Assembly (NCBI GenBank): GCA_017481595.1
Contig: JAFUOY010000033.1
Location: 1-45,116, forward strand
Source of the DNA: Clostridia bacterium
Lineage (GTDB): Bacteria; Bacillota; Clostridia; Oscillospirales; CAG-272
Length of the DNA: 45,116 bases
Direction: 5' to 3'
Each line of letters opens with the position of its first letter. The first letter of the stretch is position 1. Of this stretch, positions 23,033 to 32,453 are shown piece by piece. The notes below the pieces were generated by a model that saw nothing but the letters and a program-made list of their open reading frames with translations, was not told where the DNA came from and ran no database searches. A program made the position numbers and the translations under genes.

Positions 23033-25657
23033 CTACATATATGATATTTTGCCGAGAGCCTTTATATGCTCTTGTTTTCGTAATTTTTTTGTGACAAGCT
23101 TTCTTATAAGATCAAACACCACCGTCGTTGAGGATATAAGAACGACGCTTACAAGGTCCTCAAAAAGAAGGGGTACAGAACGAAACGCTTTACCGCCGAA
23201 ATAAATAAACCCGATCTGCACACAGAAAATAAGAAGCATAATAGAAATAAAGGATCTGTTTTTTGATATATTTGCAAAAATATTTATTCTGTCCGTTCTC
23301 GATATAAAGCAGACAAAAACGCTCATAAAACAGAACATAGCAAAAAATCCGCTTAATATATACGCCTCGTCGCATTTGTGCAAGATCATACACAGGGTGT
23401 CACTTTTTAAAAACCAGATGCACAAAAACAGGATAAAGATACTGTTAAAGGCTATCTTATGAACGGTGTTTTTATCAAGGATATTTTCATCCCTTCTCTT
23501 CGGCTTGTTTTTCATATATTCCAGTAAGGGAGGCTCGGCGGCAAAGGCTAAAGCGCCAAGGGTATCCATAATTATGTTTACCCACAGCATTTGAGACACG
23601 GTAACGGGATTTTCAACTCCGATAAAGGGTCCTACTAAGGAAATACCCATAGCGCCGAAATTCATAGTAAGCTGAAAAACTATAAATCTGCGTATGGACT
23701 GAAATATAGTTCTGCCGTATAGTATTGCTTTACAGATGGAATTAAAATTATTGTCCGCAATAATTATATCTCCCGCCTCCTTGGCTACCTCCGTGCCCGA
23801 GCCCATAGCAAAGCCTACGTCAGCAAGCTTTAAGGAGGATGCGTCGTTTATGCCGTCCCCCGTCATTCCCACCACGTAGCCCATATTCTGCGCTATTTTT
23901 ACAAGTCGGCTTTTATCCGTGGGCAGCGCCCTTGCCACAACGGCAAGCTTTGGCATAATTTCAGCCACGTCTTTGTCGGAAAGCAGATTCAACTCATCCC
24001 CCGTGATTACAATATCCCTCTTTGAAAGGGTGGAAATAATGCCGCATTCCCTTGCGATCTCCTTTGCGGTTTCCTTATTATCTCCCGTTATCATAACCAC
24101 GCCGATTCCCGCCTCGGTAACGGTTTTTACGGCCTTTGGTACTGCTCCTCTTACCTTATCCTTAAGCGCCACGAGACACAAAAAGGTAAGACCTGAAAGC
24201 TCCGTATCGTTTCCGTCCTTTATTGCCATTGCAACCACACGGTACGCCATTGACGTAAGGGAGGAAAGGCTAGAGATAAGCTGTTCCCTTGAGGTAATGG
24301 GCAGAGTATTACCGTTTACGTCCATAATTTTTGTTGAGGCGGCAATAATTTTTTCGGGCGCGCCCTTAAATAATGTTACGGTTTTTTCATCTTTGTCAAT
24401 TACGGTGGCGCAGTATTTTTTTGCGCTGTCAAAGGGCAACTTATCAATTACGGTTGCCCCCTCTCTTTTTTTGCCCACGTATTTAAGAATTGCCCTGTCC
24501 GTCTGATTTGAGGATACGGTCTTACCGCCTACGCTTTCCATCTCACCGCAGTAGGTAGCGCAAAGGGTAATACAGCTTTTGTATTTTCCATCCTCAATAT
24601 GCGAAAAGTTATCCTCGCTTTTGCCGTTTGAAAGGCGCATTTCCTTTACCTTTAATACGCCCTCCGTAAGAGTGCCTGTTTTATCCGTAAACAAAAGGTC
24701 AATATTGCCCGAGGTTTCTATTCCAACGGGCTTACGGACTATTACGTTGTCCTTAAGCATTTTTTTCATATTTGAGGAAAGCACCACGGTTATCATCATA
24801 GGCAGTCCCTCGGGTACGGCTACCACAACTACGGAAATAGCAAGGGTAAGGGCGGAAAGCAGCTTGCTAAAAAGGAATTTTACATCCTTTATTTTTAGCA
24901 GAGCCTCGTTTAAATTCATACCCGTGTCCACAAAAAACGCATTGAACAAATATGCAAGACCGATAAGCACGGCGCAAACGTAGCCTATTTTACTTATTGA
25001 TTTTGCAAGGACGGTAAGGCGCTCCTTAAGCGGACTTGCCCTCGTTTCCGTCGTAAGCTCCCTTGCCGCCTTACCGTAATAAGTATTTTCTCCAACGGAG
25101 GTAACACGCGCAAATGCACTTCCCCCGCGGACGAAGGAGCCCTTATAAATTTTCTCTCCCTCTGTGTTTTTTATTATCTCCGCGCTTTCCCCCGTCAGCA
25201 TAGATTCATCCACGCTTATTTTTCCCGATATTATTTCTCCGTCCGCCTGTATTCTTACGCCCGAATCAAGAAAAAGAATATCCTTTACCACTATTTCCTC
25301 GGGGGAAATTTCCGTTTTCTCTCCATTTCTTATTACAGCGCATTTTACACCCTCGCCCTGCTCTCTCAGCTTTTCAAAGGCGTTTTCGCTGCTGTATTCC
25401 GAATAGGTGGAAACAAGGGTGGATACCAATACGGAAAAGGCGATCCCGCCCGACTCAAACCAATTTATATTCGGTATCATAAAAGCTATATTTATAAAAA
25501 GAGCCACAAGAAGCACTCTTATTATAGGATCGGAAAAGTTAGACAGATAGCACTTAAAAAAGGTCTTTTTCTTTACTTCCCTCAATACGTTTGCCCCATA
25601 TTTTTCTCTGCTCAGTGCTACCTCCCTGTCGCTGAGCCCCTTTTCAATATCTTGCAT
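23033..25657 (-). CDS. P-type calcium-transporting ATPase
   Basis: 874 residues, full length for the P2 group. Present are the actuator motif TGES (about 155-158), the PEGLP segment (282-286) in the fourth membrane helix, phosphorylation site D325KTGTL, the nucleotide-domain KGAPEKI, and hinge motifs MTGDNKETAKEIA and GMTGDGINDASSLKLADVGFAMG. C-terminal membrane helices (about 660-850) complete the pump. The order and motifs match bacterial Ca2+ exporters related to PMCA/SERCA pumps, but Mn2+ or other cations are possible. The weak AAAGGA start site is acceptable. The gene is followed closely by the S1-domain gene. Confidence 0.92.
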   Translation of the reverse strand: MQDIEKGLSDREVALSREKYGANVLREVKKKTFFKCYLSNFSDPIIRVLLVALFINIAFMIPNINWFESGGIAFSVLVSTLVSTYSEYSSENAFEKLREQGEGVKCAVIRNGEKTEISPEEIVVKDILFLDSGVRIQADGEIISGKISVDESMLTGESAEIIKNTEGEKIYKGSFVRGGSAFARVTSVGENTYYGKAARELTTETRASPLKERLTVLAKSISKIGYVCAVLIGLAYLFNAFFVDTGMNLNEALLKIKDVKFLFSKLLSALTLAISVVVVAVPEGLPMMITVVLSSNMKKMLKDNVIVRKPVGIETSGNIDLLFTDKTGTLTEGVLKVKEMRLSNGKSEDNFSHIEDGKYKSCITLCATYCGEMESVGGKTVSSNQTDRAILKYVGKKREGATVIDKLPFDSAKKYCATVIDKDEKTVTLFKGAPEKIIAASTKIMDVNGNTLPITSREQLISSLSSLTSMAYRVVAMAIKDGNDTELSGLTFLCLVALKDKVRGAVPKAVKTVTEAGIGVVMITGDNKETAKEIARECGIISTLSKRDIVITGDELNLLSDKDVAEIMPKLAVVARALPTDKSRLVKIAQNMGYVVGMTGDGINDASSLKLADVGFAMGSGTEVAKEAGDIIIADNNFNSICKAILYGRTIFQSIRRFIVFQLTMNFGAMGISLVGPFIGVENPVTVSQMLWVNIIMDTLGALAFAAEPPLLEYMKNKPKRRDENILDKNTVHKIAFNSIFILFLCIWFLKSDTLCMILHKCDEAYILSGFFAMFCFMSVFVCFISRTDRINIFANISKNRSFISIMLLIFCVQIGFIYFGGKAFRSVPLLFEDLVSVVLISSTTVVFDLIRKLVTKKLRKQEHIKALGKISYM

Positions 25658-25751
25658 ATACTTTGTCCTTTCATTTTTATATTACATACTATTCACTAAG
25701 AGGTTTTAATATGTATTTCAAAAATGGAAGAAACAAAACAATTAAGGGGTT

Positions 25752-25955
25752 AGCGAAATGAGTGCAGAAGTGGTGAATGCGTACACGTCGGCGTACTGGC
25801 GTACGACAGAGTAGCAGTCGCCACTAAAAAACAGACACAAAAAAAGAAGAGATTTTGCCATAAGACAAAATCTCAACCTTAAAAATATAATATTTATAAG
25901 CGAATTAACATTATGCTATAAACCGTGTCTGTTTTTGGTCTGTGCTTATTGCAGC
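25752..25955 (-). repeat. Interspersed 3'-end element, copy C
   Basis: In the sense of pnp it begins GCTGCAATAAGCACAGA 10 bases after the pnp stop. It continues CAAAAACAGACAC, an AT-rich stretch, a 9-bp hairpin GAGATTTTG/CAAAATCTC (25849-25874) followed by TTCTTTTT, GTGTCTGTTTTTT, GCGACTGCTACTC and a CGACGTGTACGCATTC block (25775-25790). It closes with ATTTCGCTAACCCC, which mirrors the GGGGTTGCTGCAAT at the other end, so the ends are imperfect inverted repeats. The 308-base gap between the ATPase and pnp genes holds only this element and the ATPase upstream region. Confidence 0.8.
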
Positions 25956-25965
25956 AACCCCGCCA

Positions 25966-28074
25966 TTAAAGTGCGTCTTTGCGGGAAAGATTAGCTCTGC
26001 CCTTGTCGTCAATGCCAAGGAACTTAACGAGCATTTCGTCACCAACCTGGCAAACGTCCTCAACCTTAGCAACTCTTTCCTTAGCAAGCTTGGAAATGTG
26101 TACCATTCCCTGTCTGCCGGGAGCATACTCAACGAAAGCGCCGATCTCAATGATTCTTACAACCTTTGCGTTGTAGATTGCGCCAACCTCGGGCTCAAAT
26201 ACGATAGCCGCGATCTCAGCTCTTGCAGCGTCAATGGACTGCATGCTGATAGCGGAGATAAAGATTGTACCGTCATCCTGGATATCAACCTTTGCGCCTG
26301 TTTCAGCAACGATCTTCTGAATTACCTTACCGCCTGTACCGATAACCTCACGGATCTTTTCGGGCTTGATATTCATTGTGATCATCTTGGGAGCGTAGTC
26401 GGAAACCTGTGCTCTGGGAGCGGGGATAGCCTTAAGAATAACCTCGTCAATGATAGCGTCACGTCCCTTATGAGTTACCTCAAGAGCCTCCTTGATGATC
26501 TCGGGTGTAAGACCGTCGATCTTAAGGTCCATCTGAATGGATGTGATACCCTTATGTGTACCTGCTACCTTAAAGTCCATATCTCCGTAGAAGTCCTCAA
26601 GGCCCTGAATGTCGATCATAGTCATCCACTTTTCACCCTCTGTGATAAGACCGCAGGAGATACCTGCAACGGGAGCTGTGATCGGAACACCTGCGTCCAT
26701 AAGAGCGAGTGTAGAGCCGCAAACGGAAGCCTGTGAGGTAGAGCCGTTAGAGGAGATTACCTCGGATACGAGTCTGATAGCGTAGGGGAACTGCTCAACA
26801 GGGGGAAGAACGGGAACGAGGGATCTTTCAGCAAGAGCGCCGTGACCGATCTCACGTCTGCCGGGAGTACGGGAAGCCTTAGCCTCACCTGTGGAGTAGC
26901 CGGGCATATTGTAGTGGTGCATATATCTCTTCTCGGTTTCCTCGTCGATACCGTCAAGCATCTGGCAATCGGAGATGGGACCGAGAGTTGCAAGTGTCAT
27001 AACCTGTGTCTGTCCACGAGTGAACATACCGCTACCGTGGATCTTCTTGAACATACCAACCTCAGCTGTGAGGGGTCTGATCTCGTCCATACGACGACCG
27101 TCAACACGCTTCTTGTCCTCAAGGAGCCAACGGCGAACGATCTTCTTCTGGATCTTATAGATAAGCTCTGCCATAATTGCAGGAAGCTCAGGATACTTTT
27201 CCTCAAATGTAGCTACGATATTTTCCATAATGGGCTGCATTCTTGCATCGCGAACTGTCTTGTCATCTGTATCAAGAGCGTACATTACGTCCTTTTCACA
27301 GAATGCAAAGATCTCGTCAAACATATCGTGATCAAGCTCGCAGGAGGGGTATGCAAACTTGGGCTTACCGATCTCGCTAACGATACCGTTGATAAATACG
27401 ATAAGCTTCTTGATCTCCTCGTGAGCCATCATAATAGCGGCGTACATATCCTCGTCGGATACCTCCTTAGCGCCTGCCTCGATCATAACTACCTTCTTTT
27501 CGCTTGCAGCAACTGTAAGCTCAAGAGTGCTTTCTCTTCTCTGCTCGGATGTGGGGTTGATAACGATCTTGCCGTCTACCATACCCATAAAGAGACCGCC
27601 GATAGGACCGTTCCAAGGAATGTCGGAGATAGAAAGGGCGATGGACGCGCCGATCATAGCCGCAATTTCAGGGGAGCAGTCGTTATCAACAGAAAGAACT
27701 GTTAATGAAATATTTACGTCGTTACGAAGATCCTTGGGGAACAAGGGACGGATGGGACGGTCAATAACTCTGGATGTAAGAACCGCCTTTTCAGAGGGCT
27801 TACCCTCTCTCTTAAGGTAACCGCCGGGGATTCTGCCAACGGAGTACATTCTTTCCTCAAAATCTACTGAAAGGGGAAGGAAGTCGATACCGTCTCTGGG
27901 AGCGGCGGAAGCAGTAGCGCAAGCCAAAATAACTGTTTCGCCGTAACGGATAAGAACGCTGCCGTTTGCAAGGCCTGCCATCTTACCGCTTTCAACAACG
28001 AGCTTACGGCCTGCAAGCTCATACTCGTAAACCTTGTAATTGTCAAATACTTTTTCTGTAAACATCTGTGACAT
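25966..28074 (-). CDS. pnp: Polynucleotide phosphorylase
   Basis: 702 residues from the ATG at 28074, chosen because GGAGG (28083-28087) lies 8 bases upstream; an ATG inside the ribosome site is unlikely. Two RNase PH-like domains (about 10-230 and 310-545) include the second-domain segments FTRGQTQVM and SEVISSNGSTSQASVCG plus the active-site DFYGDMDFKVAG. They are followed by the KH domain (IREVIGTGGKVIQKIVAETGAKVDI) and the S1 domain (GAFVEYAPGRQGMVHIS). The enzyme degrades RNA 3' to 5' with phosphate and takes part in mRNA decay and RNA quality control. It lies downstream of rpsO, as in many bacteria. Confidence 0.98.
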   Translation of the reverse strand: MSQMFTEKVFDNYKVYEYELAGRKLVVESGKMAGLANGSVLIRYGETVILACATASAAPRDGIDFLPLSVDFEERMYSVGRIPGGYLKREGKPSEKAVLTSRVIDRPIRPLFPKDLRNDVNISLTVLSVDNDCSPEIAAMIGASIALSISDIPWNGPIGGLFMGMVDGKIVINPTSEQRRESTLELTVAASEKKVVMIEAGAKEVSDEDMYAAIMMAHEEIKKLIVFINGIVSEIGKPKFAYPSCELDHDMFDEIFAFCEKDVMYALDTDDKTVRDARMQPIMENIVATFEEKYPELPAIMAELIYKIQKKIVRRWLLEDKKRVDGRRMDEIRPLTAEVGMFKKIHGSGMFTRGQTQVMTLATLGPISDCQMLDGIDEETEKRYMHHYNMPGYSTGEAKASRTPGRREIGHGALAERSLVPVLPPVEQFPYAIRLVSEVISSNGSTSQASVCGSTLALMDAGVPITAPVAGISCGLITEGEKWMTMIDIQGLEDFYGDMDFKVAGTHKGITSIQMDLKIDGLTPEIIKEALEVTHKGRDAIIDEVILKAIPAPRAQVSDYAPKMITMNIKPEKIREVIGTGGKVIQKIVAETGAKVDIQDDGTIFISAISMQSIDAARAEIAAIVFEPEVGAIYNAKVVRIIEIGAFVEYAPGRQGMVHISKLAKERVAKVEDVCQVGDEMLVKFLGIDDKGRANLSRKDAL

Positions 28075-28215
28075 TTTGTTTTCCTCCATTTTAAAAATTC
28101 TTTATGCGAGAAAACAGCACTTAACCCAAAGCAAAACCGTTTTTGCCCTCGGTTAATGGCTATCTTACCCGCATATACTAACCTTGATTTGTGTGTGAGT
28201 GCTTCAAGCAAAACT

Positions 28216-28263
28216 TTGGCTGTGCAAAAATTTGCACAGCCAAGCGCGTGCGCCAAAGCGCAC
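28216..28263 (-). ncRNA. Strong hairpins in the rpsO-pnp spacer
   Basis: A 12-bp hairpin with arms TTGGCTGTGCAA (28216-28227) and TTGCACAGCCAA (28232-28243), plus a second hairpin GTGCGC/GCGCAC (28248-28253 with 28258-28263). On the minus strand both lie just after the rpsO stop. The first has TTTTG after it, too short for certain termination. In E. coli this spacer carries an RNase III-cut hairpin through which pnp regulates its own mRNA, so these may serve similarly. Structure seen; function inferred. Confidence 0.5.
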
Positions 28264-28270
28264 CTTCGTT

Positions 28271-28525
28271 TTACTTTCTGAGATCGAGCTTGTCGATAAG
28301 AGCACGGTAACGCTCAATATCAACCTTTGCAAGATAAGCGAGAAGGTTTCTTCTCTGACCTACCATTTTAAGAAGACCTCTTCTGGAGTGGTGGTCCTTG
28401 TCGTTCTTCTTAAGATGCTCGTTGAGAGCCTTGATACGGTAAGTAAGAAGTGCTACCTGTACTTCGGGAGAACCTGTATCGCCCTCGTGTGTTGCATACA
28501 TTGCAATGATTTCCTGCTTGTTCAT
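28271..28525 (-). CDS. rpsO: 30S ribosomal protein S15
   Basis: 84 residues, slightly short of the common 88-89 but complete at both ends. Recognised by [50 protein letters not shown] and the ending [13 protein letters not shown]. It binds the central domain of 16S rRNA early in 30S assembly and starts the rpsO-pnp unit. GAGGTGA precedes the ATG. Confidence 0.98.
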   Translation of the reverse strand: MNKQEIIAMYATHEGDTGSPEVQVALLTYRIKALNEHLKKNDKDHHSRRGLLKMVGQRRNLLAYLAKVDIERYRALIDKLDLRK

Positions 28526-28627
28526 AATTTCACCTCATATAAATTTATTGACCCACATACACAGCAAACGGCAGGTGAAGTAACCGATGGTCTGTATCCG
28601 TTAGCCGAGCACACGGTGTCCTTGTGC

Positions 28628-28656
28628 ATTATAACACAAGAGTTCTGTTTTGTAAA
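28628..28656 (-). promoter_or_regulatory. Promoter of rpsO-pnp
   Basis: On the minus strand TTTACA (28651-28656), 17-base spacer, TATAAT (28628-28633), leaving a leader of about 95 bases before rpsO, which could hold an S15 control site. Confidence 0.78.
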
Positions 28657-28676
28657 GTCCTTTTGTTAAAATTTTT

Positions 28677-29048
28677 TCACTTTTTTGAATATTTAAATTT
28701 CTTTATTACTTTAATAAGACTTATAATACCGTTTATGGTAAGAAAAACGCTTAGTCCCATCGTGGGGATCTTCGGGTCTACGTTATTTGCCAATGACGAG
28801 CCAAGGATAGTTGCGGGGACGGATACGGCAATAATGGGGATAAGCTCCTTTACGAAAAGCCTTCTTCTTTTTACGTGGACGAACAATGACGAAATACCAC
28901 TTATCAAAAAGAACGTAAGGTTAGTTCCCTGAGCTATTAGCTGAGGGTAATTCAAACACAGGGTCAGATATATTACGAAAAATCCCCCTCCGCCAATGCC
29001 AAGCCCCACTATAAGAGCGATAAGGAGCGAAACGAGTATATCCATCAT
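28677..29048 (-). CDS. TSUP (TauE/SafE) half-transporter, second half
   Basis: 123 residues from the ATG at 29048, whose bases overlap the stop of the preceding gene (ATGA). Four membrane segments. The GLGIGGGGFFVIYL start matches the glycine-rich beginning of each half of the TSUP permeases that export sulfite, sulfoacetate or related anions. The usual permease is one 240-270-residue chain with two such halves. Here the halves are separate genes and probably form a heterodimer. Substrate unknown. Confidence 0.75.
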   Translation of the reverse strand: MMDILVSLLIALIVGLGIGGGGFFVIYLTLCLNYPQLIAQGTNLTFFLISGISSLFVHVKRRRLFVKELIPIIAVSVPATILGSSLANNVDPKIPTMGLSVFLTINGIISLIKVIKKFKYSKK

Positions 29049-29449
29049 AGGACTCTTACCCCCATACTTATTCCCGAATAGATAACAAGGATAGAAAATA
29101 TAAGGTTGAGCCATTTCGTATCTATCCTGTCCATAAAGGCGGCGCCAAGAGCTCCTCCCAAGGATATGGGGACGAAAAGGCGGGATATCATTGCCATATC
29201 CACGTTTGAGCTTTTTAAGTAGACTGTAAAGGCGGTAAGAGTCATTGGAATAACGGTTACAAGGGTTCTTGCAAAAACGTCCCTCGTGCTTTTCTCTCCT
29301 CCACCGTCAAGCATAAAAAGGAGTAAAACCATAAGTATCCCTCCACCCGTACCTACAAAACCGTTTATACATCCCGCAAGGAAGGATAAAACCACCAAAT
29401 ATATGAATTTTTTGACACCCTGTGGCTTATTTTCTGTTTTTTTATCCAT
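29045..29449 (-). CDS. TSUP (TauE/SafE) half-transporter, first half
   Basis: 134 residues. A short polar start is followed by four membrane helices. GCINGFVGTGGGILMVLLLFMLDG is the typical TSUP glycine motif, and LGGALGAAFMDRID mirrors the second conserved loop. It overlaps the second half-gene by 4 bases. The reading frame ends cleanly and the two frames differ, so one simple point change would not make a single chain; the intact signatures argue for two real half-proteins. The gap before the divergent ftsK gene is AT-rich, with an 8-bp inverted repeat TTATCATA/TATGATAA at 29503-29521. Confidence 0.78.
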   Translation of the reverse strand: MDKKTENKPQGVKKFIYLVVLSFLAGCINGFVGTGGGILMVLLLFMLDGGGEKSTRDVFARTLVTVIPMTLTAFTVYLKSSNVDMAMISRLFVPISLGGALGAAFMDRIDTKWLNLIFSILVIYSGISMGVRVL

Positions 29450-29618
29450 AAAATTTTTTTGCTCTTTTCAAGTTTTCCTATTGTTTTTTTCTTTTATTTC
29501 TGTTATCATATATTATGATAAATAAATATTGCTTAAATACTCTTTTGGTATTTACCAGTTTATGACTGCCTTTTTACAGGCTGACTATACGACAGATCAT
29601 AAGGAAAGGAATGCAAAA

Positions 29619-32444
29619 ATGAAAAAATCTCCCGTAACAATCAAAACAAAAAACGAGCCCCCGAAAAAGCGTAGTAAGGCAAGCGCATTTTTTGGATTTA
29701 TAAATAAGCTGATGCCCTATATTCTTGCCATCGTCTTTGTTATAACCCTGTTTTCAATAGCGGGCATTGCAGGAAATATGGGCATTGTATGGAGCAGATT
29801 TTTATACGGTCTTTTCTCCAATTTTGCCTCCTACTTTATAGTTATATTTACCCTCTACCACTCTCTTATGTGGTATCACGATTACAACACAAGAATACTT
29901 GCAAGACGCCTTATCTGTACAGGAGTAACTCTTATTTGTATATCCGTTATTCAGCATATTATTATGGCTATGGCAGGTAACGAGGCGGTGCTTACCTACA
30001 ACATCAAGGAGCTTTTTCTCCTTGGTGAGGAAAAGATGGGCGGCGGCATTTTCGGCGGACTTTTAGGTACTCTTTTAAATAACCTTATGGGCTCTGTTGC
30101 ATCCGTTATTGTAGTGTTTATGATCCTTATCTTTATGGTGCTTCAGATGGTTAATATTACTCCCGCCACCATAACTGCGGCTATAATGGAAAAAAGACAG
30201 ATAAGAAAGCAGGAAAAGGCGAAGGAAAAGGAAACGGGACGCAAGATAAAGTCAAAGAGGATCAGCGTTTTTGACGAGGATGACGACGACGATATCTACA
30301 TAGATGAGCCTAAGAAAAAGAACAACAAAAAGGATATTGAGGAGTTCTTTATCTATCACGGCAAGGAGGAAAATGATGAGCGCAAGAAAAAGTCCTCCGC
30401 AAAGAACCGTAAATCTCCCTCTCTCTACGATCAGATACCCGTAAACGAATTTGAGCTTACGTCTCCCTACGATCTTAATAAAAACGAAAAGGGTGAGGTT
30501 GACGGTGTCAAGATCTCTCCCGAGACCGAATACATTTCCCCCGACAAGACCTACGCAGAGAAAAAGGACATCCCCACTCAGGATTTCAAGATAGACCAAA
30601 CCGTAGTTACGGATGAATTTACCGTTCATCACTCCTCTATCTCAGACGGTTTCTCCGATAAGAAGGAGACCAAGTCGGAGGCGTATGTACCTGCGGAAAG
30701 CAACAATGCAAGCGCGGATATTTTCACCGACGCGGGCACTTATAATTATGATGATGATATTGAGGACGATCTTGACAACGCCATATTCAGCGAGGAAAGT
30801 AAGGTAGCCGACGCAGATAACGACGTGCTTTCTCAGTTCCTTTCCGACGAAGCGTTTGCGCAGATACACGGTCACTCCCGCGACGGTAAGCCCATTGAAG
30901 AAAAGCCTGCCGAGCCCGTTGCAGCAGAGCCTGTCGCACCTCCCCCGCCTGTAAAAAAGGTGAAGAAGCAGTACGTATTCCCTCCCATTGATATATTTGA
31001 AAAGCGCGCCCAGACTGAGCATTCTCCCGAAAAGCGCGAGGAAATGGAAAGAAACGCAAGAATTATCGTAGACACACTTTGCAGCTTCAACGCAAGAACA
31101 AAAATTGTAGATATTCAGAGCGGACCTACGGTAACAAGATACGAGCTTGTACCCGAGCCGGGCGTACGCTTTCGCTCCATTGCAAACCTTGTTGACGATA
31201 TCGCCCTTAACTTAGCGGCTGACGGTATTCGTATTGAATGCCCCATTCCCGGTAAGAGCGCGGTAGGTATCGAGGTACCTAACAAGATCACAAGCACGGT
31301 ATACCTTCGCAGCTTGCTTGAGGATAAAAAATTCAAGGAAGCAAAGAGCACGGTAACCTGCGCCGTAGGTAAGAGCATCTCGGGTGAGAACGTATATATT
31401 GACGTTGAAAAGCTGCCCCACCTTTTGGTTGCGGGCGCAACTGGTATGGGTAAATCCGTATGCATAAACGCATTACTCGTCAGCCTTCTCTATAAGGCTT
31501 CTCCCGATGATCTCCGTCTTATACTTATTGACCCTAAGCGCGTTGAATTTTCAGTATTCAACGGCTTGCCCCACTTACTCGTCCCCGTAGTTTGCGAGGC
31601 AAAAAAATCCATCGGTACGCTTCAGTGGGCGGTTGCCGAAATGGAAAGAAGATTTGAGGTCCTTGAAGAAGCAGGCGTACGTAATATAGGCGAATTCAAC
31701 GACAGAGTTGACAAAAAGAAGATAGATGCGGAGAAATTTGCCCGTATCGTAATCGTAATAGACGAGCTTTACGATCTTAAGATGCAGGTGCCCGAAATTG
31801 ACGAGCATATTATCCGTCTTACTCAGAAGGCAAGAGCCGCAGGTATCCACGTAATTATCGGTACACAGCGTCCCTCGGTTGACGTTATTACAGGTGTAAT
31901 CAAGGCTAATATCCCCTCCCGTATTGCATTCCGTGTTCCTGCCCAGGTTGACTCAAGAACTATTCTTGACGAGGTTGGCGCAGAAAAGCTTGTAAGCCGC
32001 GGAGATATGCTTCTTAAGCCCGTTGGCTCTCTTAAGCCCATTCGTTTGCAGGGCGCCTTTATCACAGAGGATGATCGTACTGCAGTAGTTGAATTTATTA
32101 AGGAGCATTCAAGCGAAAACTACGACGAAGAGGTTATCAGCGAGATCGAAACAAACGCATCCAAGCTTGCTAAAATGGAAAAGAGCGCGGATAATGAATC
32201 GGGCGGATTGGACAGTGATCTTGACGATCTTTTCTACAAAGCCCTTGATATTGCCACGGATATGGGTAAGGTGTCCGCCTCCAACCTTCAGATAAGACTT
32301 AATATCGGCTTCCAGCGCGCGTCAAGAATTATCAGCCAGATGGCTGAAATGGGTTACGTTGGTGAGGCTAACGGCTCCAAGCCGAGAGAGGTGCTTATCT
32401 CCAAGGAGCAATATATGGAATTAAGAATGAGAAACGAAGATTAA
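29619..32444 (+). CDS. ftsK: FtsK/SpoIIIE-type DNA translocase
   Basis: 941 residues from the ATG at 29619, with AAGGAAAGGA upstream. Four N-terminal membrane helices (about 25-160) anchor it at the septum. A long acidic/charged linker (about 190-480, rich in D, E, K and P) follows. The motor has Walker A GATGMGKS with K612, Walker B IVIVIDE with D715, and the strongly conserved ARAAGIHVIIGTQRPSVDVITG region. The C-terminal gamma winged helix (about 875-941, VSASNLQIRLNIGFQRASRII) reads DNA orientation signals. It moves chromosomal DNA during division or into the forespore; with Spo0A present it may serve as SpoIIIE. After the Walker B aspartate-glutamate the usual LADLMM is LYDLKM. Confidence 0.95.
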   Translation: MKKSPVTIKTKNEPPKKRSKASAFFGFINKLMPYILAIVFVITLFSIAGIAGNMGIVWSRFLYGLFSNFASYFIVIFTLYHSLMWYHDYNTRILARRLICTGVTLICISVIQHIIMAMAGNEAVLTYNIKELFLLGEEKMGGGIFGGLLGTLLNNLMGSVASVIVVFMILIFMVLQMVNITPATITAAIMEKRQIRKQEKAKEKETGRKIKSKRISVFDEDDDDDIYIDEPKKKNNKKDIEEFFIYHGKEENDERKKKSSAKNRKSPSLYDQIPVNEFELTSPYDLNKNEKGEVDGVKISPETEYISPDKTYAEKKDIPTQDFKIDQTVVTDEFTVHHSSISDGFSDKKETKSEAYVPAESNNASADIFTDAGTYNYDDDIEDDLDNAIFSEESKVADADNDVLSQFLSDEAFAQIHGHSRDGKPIEEKPAEPVAAEPVAPPPPVKKVKKQYVFPPIDIFEKRAQTEHSPEKREEMERNARIIVDTLCSFNARTKIVDIQSGPTVTRYELVPEPGVRFRSIANLVDDIALNLAADGIRIECPIPGKSAVGIEVPNKITSTVYLRSLLEDKKFKEAKSTVTCAVGKSISGENVYIDVEKLPHLLVAGATGMGKSVCINALLVSLLYKASPDDLRLILIDPKRVEFSVFNGLPHLLVPVVCEAKKSIGTLQWAVAEMERRFEVLEEAGVRNIGEFNDRVDKKKIDAEKFARIVIVIDELYDLKMQVPEIDEHIIRLTQKARAAGIHVIIGTQRPSVDVITGVIKANIPSRIAFRVPAQVDSRTILDEVGAEKLVSRGDMLLKPVGSLKPIRLQGAFITEDDRTAVVEFIKEHSSENYDEEVISEIETNASKLAKMEKSADNESGGLDSDLDDLFYKALDIATDMGKVSASNLQIRLNIGFQRASRIISQMAEMGYVGEANGSKPREVLISKEQYMELRMRNED

Positions 32445-32453
32445 GGTGTTATT

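Noticed and set aside
25942-27705. Long open frames of 264 and 287 residues on the plus strand
   Set aside because: They lie antisense inside pnp, whose domains are unambiguous; the frames have no ribosome sites or family features and arise from codon bias.
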